A stretch of 47,757 bases of DNA from Candidatus Uhrbacteria bacterium (GTDB taxonomy: Bacteria; Patescibacteriota; Patescibacteriia; 2-12-FULL-60-25), in NCBI GenBank assembly GCA_008363075.1, contig RHKK01000001.1:1-47757 (forward strand), read 5' to 3'. Below the pieces are notes generated by a model. The model was not told the DNA's origin. It was given only the letters and a program-made list of their open reading frames with translations, and made no database searches. Both the position numbers and the translations under genes were made by a program. Numbering within the stretch: position 1 is the first letter of the stretch; every line of letters starts with the position of its first letter. Below, piece after piece: positions 42,772-47,757 of the stretch.

Positions 42772-44451
42772 TTATGATTCGACGACGTTTCCGCCGAAGG
42801 CTTTGAGGATGTTTGAAACGATGTCCTGCGAGCGGGCCTCGGCGCGCGCGGCGTCTTCTCCCACGACCCCTTCAAGCGCGAGCCGCTCCCCCAGAACCTT
42901 TTCCATCGATTGCTCGACGATGTGGCGGTTCTTCGGATCACCCACGATCTTATCAAGATGGAAGGCGTACTGGAATCGCAGGATCACGGTCGAACCCCGC
43001 ACGTCTTCCGGTCGGCTGATCTTGAGGATAAACGGAAGCGAGTGGTTCACCTCGTCCACGGCGCGAATGACCGCCTGCCACTTCATGCGGACGATATTGA
43101 GGTCGACGGTGGGCGACCCCGCATTGTCGTTGCGAGGAGCCTCGGGCGACGAAGCAATCTCCGCAACGGGAGTCTGGGATTGCTTCGCTTCGCTCGCAAC
43201 GACACTTAATTCTTGATTCTCTTTCACCTGCTGCTCTCTGCTCTTTGCTCTTTGCCCCTCGCTACTCGCTATTTGATATTCGCTACTCGACTCTTTTGTT
43301 TTTTCCTGCGCTTTTGGGACTTCTCTCGCTTTGTCATTCTGAGCCGGAGGCGAAGAATCTCCCTTCGTTTCCGGAGTGAGATCCTTCGTTTCACTCAGGA
43401 TGACGGACGGCGATCGACTGTGTCGCAACAACCCGTTCGCCGCGATGGTACCCGCAAGCTGCAACGCGAACAGCGCGTCCACACCCACTTTGGCGTCCTT
43501 GCGCCGTTCGAACAAGAGGAGCGCAAGATCGTTCAACTCGCCGGGCGTGAATGCCTGCGGCGCGTCGGCGGAGGCGACAAGGCGGCGGCGTACCTCGGCG
43601 ACGAGGTCGTCGAAGAACGGGACGAGCGGGATGCCGTCATCCGCGAGACGCTGCGCCTCCCGGAGCGACGCGGCGTGGTCGCGTGAGGCCCAGAGATCGA
43701 TGAGGCGCGCGGCCAGCTCGCCGTACCCCTGCGGGATGACGAGCGACGCCGTCTCGAGCGTCAGCTCCTTCGCGCCGAGCGACGCGAGCTGGCCGAGCAA
43801 CGTTTCCGCGTCGCGCACGCAGCCGTCGGAACGCGAAACGATGAGCCGGACGACGTCGTCATCGATCTTCATGCCTTCGGCCTTGGCGATGAATCGCACA
43901 CGCTCCGAAAGCTCGGCATCCGGAATGCGCTTGAACTCGAACCGCTGACAACGCGAGACGATCGTGGCGGGAATCTTGTGCCACTCGGTCGTCGCGAAGA
44001 TGAAAAACGCGTACGGCGGCGGCTCTTCCAGCGTCTTGAGGAGGGCGTTCCATGCCGAGCCCGTGAGCATGTGCGCCTCGTCGAGGACGTACACCTTGCG
44101 TTTCCCGCCCAATGGCGCGAAACGGACATGCTCGATGAGCTCGCGCATGTCGTCCACGCCGTTGTGCGTGGCGGCGTCCTGTTCGATCAAGTCGAGCTGT
44201 CTCCCCTCGTTCGCCGCGACGCACGCCTGACACGCGTTGCATGGCTCGCCGTCTTTCGGGTTTTCGCAGTTCAGCGCCTTGGCAAAAATACGCGCCGTGG
44301 TCGTTTTTCCCACGCCGCGCGGCCCGCAAAACAAAAACGCGTGCCCGAGCGTTCCGGTGGCCACTTCTTTGCGCAGCGTTTCCGTCACGTGCCCCTGACC
44401 CGTGACGTCGGCAAACGTTTTGGGTCGGTGGATCTGGGACAGGGAGGGCAT
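42772..44451 (-). CDS. dnaX: DNA polymerase III subunit gamma/tau with in-frame repeat insertions
   Basis: Clamp-loader ATPase. Walker A GPRGVGKTTTARI, the zinc module CENPKDGEPCNACQAC, Walker B VLDEAHML and the sensor VSRCQRFEF are all present. The C-terminal ~100 aa (VRMKWQAVIRAV onward) resemble the tau end. Between them (roughly residues 360-450) the protein is coded by repeats: SVILSETKD..QNDK (43333-43404), a TTTGCTC-type tandem tract (EGQRAKSREQQ) and SVVASEAKQS..RNDN (43126-43203). ATG at 44451 fits the family; upstream in-frame codons are a GTTTCACG repeat. Confidence 0.94.
   Translation of the reverse strand: MPSLSQIHRPKTFADVTGQGHVTETLRKEVATGTLGHAFLFCGPRGVGKTTTARIFAKALNCENPKDGEPCNACQACVAANEGRQLDLIEQDAATHNGVDDMRELIEHVRFAPLGGKRKVYVLDEAHMLTGSAWNALLKTLEEPPPYAFFIFATTEWHKIPATIVSRCQRFEFKRIPDAELSERVRFIAKAEGMKIDDDVVRLIVSRSDGCVRDAETLLGQLASLGAKELTLETASLVIPQGYGELAARLIDLWASRDHAASLREAQRLADDGIPLVPFFDDLVAEVRRRLVASADAPQAFTPGELNDLALLLFERRKDAKVGVDALFALQLAGTIAANGLLRHSRSPSVILSETKDLTPETKGDSSPPAQNDKAREVPKAQEKTKESSSEYQIASSEGQRAKSREQQVKENQELSVVASEAKQSQTPVAEIASSPEAPRNDNAGSPTVDLNIVRMKWQAVIRAVDEVNHSLPFILKISRPEDVRGSTVILRFQYAFHLDKIVGDPKNRHIVEQSMEKVLGERLALEGVVGEDAARAEARSQDIVSNILKAFGGNVVES
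43126..43203. repeat. Palindromic repeat (GTCGTTGCGAGGAGCC type) inside dnaX
   Basis: GTCGTTGCGAGGAGCC on the left and CGCTTCGCTCGCAACGAC on the right, inner AAGCAATCTCC/GATTGCTT pair. Read in frame as SVVASEAKQS...APRNDN. Confidence 0.85.
43216..43305. repeat. TTTGCTC/GCTACTC-type tandem tract inside dnaX
   Basis: Contains CTGCTCTCTGCTCTTTGCTC and CTCGCTACTCGCTATTTG. Translated as a Gln/Ser/Lys/Arg-rich loop. Confidence 0.7.
43333..43404. repeat. Palindromic repeat (GTCATTCTGAGCCGGAGGC type) inside dnaX
   Basis: GTCATTCTGAGCCGGAGGC on the left and GTTTCACTCAGGATGAC on the right, inner GAAGAATCTCCC/GAGATCCTTC pair. Same family as the intergenic copies. Read in frame. Confidence 0.85.
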
Positions 44452-44457
44452 AACGTC

Positions 44458-44495
44458 GTGTATCGTGAAGCGTGAAACGTGAAACGTCAAACAAG
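44458..44495. repeat. GTGAAACGTGAAAC tandem tract upstream of dnaX
   Basis: CGTGAAGCGTGAAACGTGAAAC: three imperfect units just before the dnaX start. Confidence 0.6.
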
Positions 44496-44539
44496 GTCTT
44501 GAGATTCAAGTTGAAACGGAAAATCCGACTGCTCTCGCG

Positions 44540-45172
44540 CTACATCGACCACTCGTCTTCCGAGCGTTTGATCACGTTTTCGAGCGCGCCCCAGCGGGAC
44601 GGGGCGTTCTTGGGCACGAGCACGACGGCGTCGTCGCCGATCGCGCCGCGGTGGAACGAGACGGCTGCGGGCAGGACGCGATATGCGTGCCCGTCGCAAA
44701 TCACTTTCCAGTCACCGGAGATCTCGTCCTGGACCAGCGTTCCCATGAGTCGGTTGCGGTCGATCGGTCCTTTTTGCTTAAAAATGAATTTCCCGTTGCT
44801 CGCGATGTTCAAACGGAGCAAATCACCCTCGACCAGCTTGGATTTGGATGCATAGTTGGGCGGGACGAGATACTTGCGGCCGTCTTCGCCGACCATCTGC
44901 TCCCCGTCAAAGACGCCGTCGATGACGCGACCACCGAAGCCCGATTCTCCCTCGTCCAAAATCGGTCGGCGCGCGGCCGCCGTGAGATACCACTCCGCGT
45001 CTTCCGGCTCCGCCTGGCCGGCAAGAATATTCTCGAGATTTTCGAGCTGTTCTTTCATGTTCGCGATGACGCGCATGGCCAACGCAAACTTCGTGTCATA
45101 ACCGGTCAACGGTGCGACCTCTTCTTCCTGCACGTCTTCGTCTTGTTCGAGTTCTTCGTTCCGCTCGTTCAT
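44540..45172 (-). CDS. CPR-type conserved hypothetical (dnaX-adjacent)
   Basis: 210 aa. An acidic N-terminus (EELEQDEDVQEEEV) and a helical segment are followed by a beta-rich core: RVIDGVFDGEQMVGEDG, YLVPPNYASKSKLVEGD, LRLNIASNGKFIFKQKGP, and a C-terminal ENVIKRSEDEW. I recognise this core from CPR genomes but know no assigned function; the soluble barrel-like pattern with a basic patch could bind nucleic acid. It lies upstream of dnaX on the same strand. Confidence 0.65.
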   Translation of the reverse strand: MNERNEELEQDEDVQEEEVAPLTGYDTKFALAMRVIANMKEQLENLENILAGQAEPEDAEWYLTAAARRPILDEGESGFGGRVIDGVFDGEQMVGEDGRKYLVPPNYASKSKLVEGDLLRLNIASNGKFIFKQKGPIDRNRLMGTLVQDEISGDWKVICDGHAYRVLPAAVSFHRGAIGDDAVVLVPKNAPSRWGALENVIKRSEDEWSM

Positions 45173-45246
45173 ATTTTGATATTTGTTTTATGCGGCGTAT
45201 GGGTATGGCCTTACGCCCCTACCGGATCTTCCTATGATATCATATC

Positions 45247-47757
45247 TTACAGTAGCGGCTCGTCCTCGCCGGCGATGGCGGCCATCACGGCTTCGCGGCG
45301 CTCGAGGATTTCCGCCTCGACCAGCGCGCGTTTGCGTCCGTATTTGTAGCGCGAGAGTTCTTTGATCATGTTCGCGAGCTCCTTGGTCGGGGGGCGTTTC
45401 GCGAGGAAGGGCTTGAAGTTGAACGGCTTCGACGCCTGGTTGTCGATGAGGAGCTTGCAGTTGAACGTGAACGCCTCGACGTTGACGAGGTCGTACTCCG
45501 TAAAGGTCGGTGCAAATTCCTTGGCGAGGAATTCCGCATCTTCCACGCCGACGCGGTTGACGAACAACGAACCGACGTTGCCGAAAATCGCGTCGCGGAT
45601 CTTCTCTTCCGCCGGACTCCCCTCGAGCTGGCCGATAAACTGGTGCGCAATGATGAGGTCGAGACCGTATTTGCGCGCTTCGGACAGAATCGCGCTGATG
45701 GAATCCGTGAGGAAGTTCTGGAACTCGTCGATGTAGAGATAAAAGTCCTTGCGCTGCGACGGATCCATATCGGTGCGGCCGAGCGCGGAGAGAAGAATCT
45801 TCCCGACCAGTACCATGCCGATGAGATACGCATTCAAGTCGCCGATTTTTCCCTTGGACAATTTGAGCAGGAGGATTTTTTGACCGTCCATGACATCGCG
45901 CACATTGAACGCGCTCTTCTGCTGGCCGATGATCGGCCGCATGTAATCGTTGTAGATGAATGGCGTCAGTTTGGACGTGATATACGGCACCATGTTGGCC
46001 AGCGACGCTTCTCCGCCGGCCTTGAGCGCCTCCTTTTGCCAGAAATCCTTCACGTCCTGCGTCTTGCATTTGGAAAGCTTGAAGTTGCGATACTCCTCGT
46101 CGGCCAGCACGCGCGGGATTTCCATCAACGTCGATCCGCTCGCGACGTCTTCCATCAGAAGCAGGATGGCATTGCGCATGTACAGCTCAAACATCGGGCC
46201 GCCGGTGGATTTCAGGTCATACAGTTTGTCGAAAATCTTCAGCATCTCGTTTATGACGAAGGTCTTTTGCTCGGGCTTGGCCGGATCGAACTCGAGCATG
46301 TTCAATCCCATCGGACGCTCGTAGTCGGCCGGATCGAAGAAGATCACGTCGTCCGCGCGGTGTTTGGGCACGAACTCGAGCGCGTCGTCCGCAAAGTCGC
46401 CGTGCGGGTCGATCACGCAGACGCCGCGCCCCTCCTCGATGTCCTGCTGGACCATCGCCTTCATCATCTCGGTTTTACCGGAACCGGATTTGCCGATGAT
46501 GTACATGTGGCGCCGACGGTCTTCCTGCTTGATGCGCACGTCATACATGCGGCCTCGATATTCCGAGTGACCAAGCAGGATGCCCTCCGTCGGCAAATTG
46601 GACGGCGGGAGCGCCTTGCGCGACAAAAGCCAATTGATCTTGGGCGTCTCCGTGGTCGGCAACGGGAAGTGGAACAACGTCGCCATCTCCTCGCTGTTGA
46701 GGACGATGCGCACGCGCTCATCGAACGTACGATAGATAAATGGACGGATGATGGATGCCTGAAACCGTGGTGTGACTTGCTGGAATCCGTTTCCGTATTC
46801 GTAGATATTAAACTGACCGTACGCGTTCAGGACGTCATTGAGATAGCGCTGCGCCGCGTCGGGCGAGCGCGCGGAGACGACGACGCGGATGTTCACGTCG
46901 AGACCCGCCTTGCTCGCCTTTTCCTCCAGCCCCTTCACCATCTCCTCCTCAAGCGGTGAAAGCCGGTACGGCTCGTTCGTTTTTTGTTCCTTGGATTTGC
47001 TCTTGGCCGCGTCCTTGAGACCCTTCCCCACGTCGGCCATCAGGCTTTTGCCGGATTGCGCCTGTGAAAGCTTTTTTCCCTGCTGCATGGCGCGCGCGAT
47101 CCGAAGGCCTTCCGTGCGCCATTTCTTGGGCGCGCTGCGGCACACATACTGGATCGCGACGCCATCCTTGGCATCCACCTTTGACAACGCATTGGTGAGC
47201 GCATTCATGGAGTCGGACTCCAGCTTGCGGTATGTCTTGATCGGGAAATAGCTCTGGCGACGCAACGTGAGATGGCTGCCGAGGATCACGCCGGTCGGCG
47301 AGAATAAATTATAGTCCGGAACTTCATCGATTTGCGCGTCCGGATACTGGGCGTGGATCTGCTCCTCGACGAAGGCGTGCATCTTGGCCGGAACGGTGAC
47401 GTAAAACGAAATCTTGTCGCCATGCGCGACGATCTCGAACGTAAACAAATCGCTGCGGCCAAAGAGCCATGCCTTCAGCCCTTTTTGCGCCTTGAGTCCG
47501 CCGACGGTTGCAAAGACGGTTTCCATCGCGCCGATCAGCTCCTGGATTTGTTGCTGCGATTTTTCCTGCTGCGCTTCCTCGGCGGTGAGCGCCTTGGGCA
47601 CGCGCACCGAGAGTACCTTGAGATCGAAGCCCGTCCGCGCGGCCGTGCCTTTTTGCAGGCTGCGGCGGATCAGCATGAGCAGGATCATGGCGACGAACAC
47701 GGACCCGATCAGCACATACACGGCCAGGGTGATCGGATTCGTGAGGATCGACACGAC
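45247..47757 (-). CDS. HerA/VirD4-like membrane ATPase (type IV coupling-protein family), 5' end at window edge
   Basis: At least 835 aa. One N-terminal membrane helix (LAVYVLIGSVFVAMILLMLI). A conserved extracytoplasmic-free region follows, then Walker A IIGKSGSGKTEMMKAM at about residue 420, IDPHGDFADDALEF, and Walker B YLYIDEFQNFL at about 671 with DLIIAHQFIGQL after it. This fits DNA-translocating DUF87/TraD/VirD4-type ATPases common in CPR, with roles in conjugation-like DNA transfer or type IV pilus/secretion. The first in-frame start is a GTG at 47754, three bases from the edge, so the real start may lie outside. Confidence 0.85.
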   Translation of the reverse strand, partial: VVSILTNPITLAVYVLIGSVFVAMILLMLIRRSLQKGTAARTGFDLKVLSVRVPKALTAEEAQQEKSQQQIQELIGAMETVFATVGGLKAQKGLKAWLFGRSDLFTFEIVAHGDKISFYVTVPAKMHAFVEEQIHAQYPDAQIDEVPDYNLFSPTGVILGSHLTLRRQSYFPIKTYRKLESDSMNALTNALSKVDAKDGVAIQYVCRSAPKKWRTEGLRIARAMQQGKKLSQAQSGKSLMADVGKGLKDAAKSKSKEQKTNEPYRLSPLEEEMVKGLEEKASKAGLDVNIRVVVSARSPDAAQRYLNDVLNAYGQFNIYEYGNGFQQVTPRFQASIIRPFIYRTFDERVRIVLNSEEMATLFHFPLPTTETPKINWLLSRKALPPSNLPTEGILLGHSEYRGRMYDVRIKQEDRRRHMYIIGKSGSGKTEMMKAMVQQDIEEGRGVCVIDPHGDFADDALEFVPKHRADDVIFFDPADYERPMGLNMLEFDPAKPEQKTFVINEMLKIFDKLYDLKSTGGPMFELYMRNAILLLMEDVASGSTLMEIPRVLADEEYRNFKLSKCKTQDVKDFWQKEALKAGGEASLANMVPYITSKLTPFIYNDYMRPIIGQQKSAFNVRDVMDGQKILLLKLSKGKIGDLNAYLIGMVLVGKILLSALGRTDMDPSQRKDFYLYIDEFQNFLTDSISAILSEARKYGLDLIIAHQFIGQLEGSPAEEKIRDAIFGNVGSLFVNRVGVEDAEFLAKEFAPTFTEYDLVNVEAFTFNCKLLIDNQASKPFNFKPFLAKRPPTKELANMIKELSRYKYGRKRALVEAEILERREAVMAAIAGEDEPLL

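Noticed and set aside
45643-46959. 438-codon plus-strand frame opposite the HerA/VirD4-like ATPase
   Set aside because: Antisense to a gene with clear Walker motifs; the residue mix (His/Arg/Val-rich) is an antisense signature.

Overview
The window looks like a chromosomal contig from a Patescibacteria (CPR) bacterium, probably a GC-rich Parcubacteria-like lineage. The reasons are the 16S rRNA gene (28374-29860, minus strand), which keeps the 27F site but mismatches 515F, 926R and 1492R-type primers; a long surface protein ending in a module I know from CPR secreted proteins; several CPR-type conserved hypotheticals; and compact ATGA-overlapped operons that mostly lack Shine-Dalgarno (SD) motifs. 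The exact lineage needs a 16S tree.

Layout. 1-2305: an open-ended ORF that joins an OLD-type ATPase/TOPRIM protein to an enolase missing its N-terminus, probably an assembly chimera. 2716-4919: pgk and gap. 4982-8487: two exported surface proteins. 8557-15753: autonomous monocistronic genes (Nudix-like protein, inositol-monophosphatase-like enzyme, Asp-rich exported protein, 2-oxoglutarate/Fe(II) oxygenase-like enzyme, a hypothetical) interleaved with tsf, rpsB and a helical hypothetical. 15793-17218: prfA and rpmE. 17264-23560: a surface-polysaccharide locus with a DUF218 protein, three family-2 glycosyltransferases, rfbB and a fused rhamnose-synthesis protein. 23631-26688: an NDH-2-like flavoprotein and a frameshifted M3 peptidase. 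26750-30025: tRNA-Val(GAC), a one-span membrane protein, tRNA-Gln(CUG), a lone receiver domain, and an orphan 16S gene with its own promoter, processing stem and terminator. 30076-36258: a small hypothetical, class-III aminotransferase, rsmA, SemiSWEET, xthA, prfB, DUF4870-like protein and dienelactone hydrolase. 36435-38437: groES-groEL under a CIRCE operator. 38553-47757: PAS-GGDEF protein, O-antigen-ligase-like protein, nucleotidyltransferase-like protein, PRC-barrel, YqaA/DedA protein, dnaX, a CPR hypothetical and a HerA/VirD4-like membrane ATPase cut by the window end.

Three themes stand out. (1) Eight single genes each carry a (G)ATTGAC-type promoter element, usually a strong GGAGG SD and an intrinsic terminator, unlike the surrounding operons; they look like chromosomal morons and encode functions unusual for CPR. 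(2) Short palindromic and tandem repeats lie between genes and are also read in frame inside dnaX, rsmA, a glycosyltransferase and the fusion linker of the rhamnose enzyme. (3) RmlB plus one fused ORF (NRS/ER-like epimerase/reductase joined to RmlA) may provide the whole dTDP-L-rhamnose pathway from two genes.

The stretches over 300 bases with no protein gene are 2306-2715 (three hairpins, no recognised gene) and 28077-30075 (16S rRNA and its processing elements).
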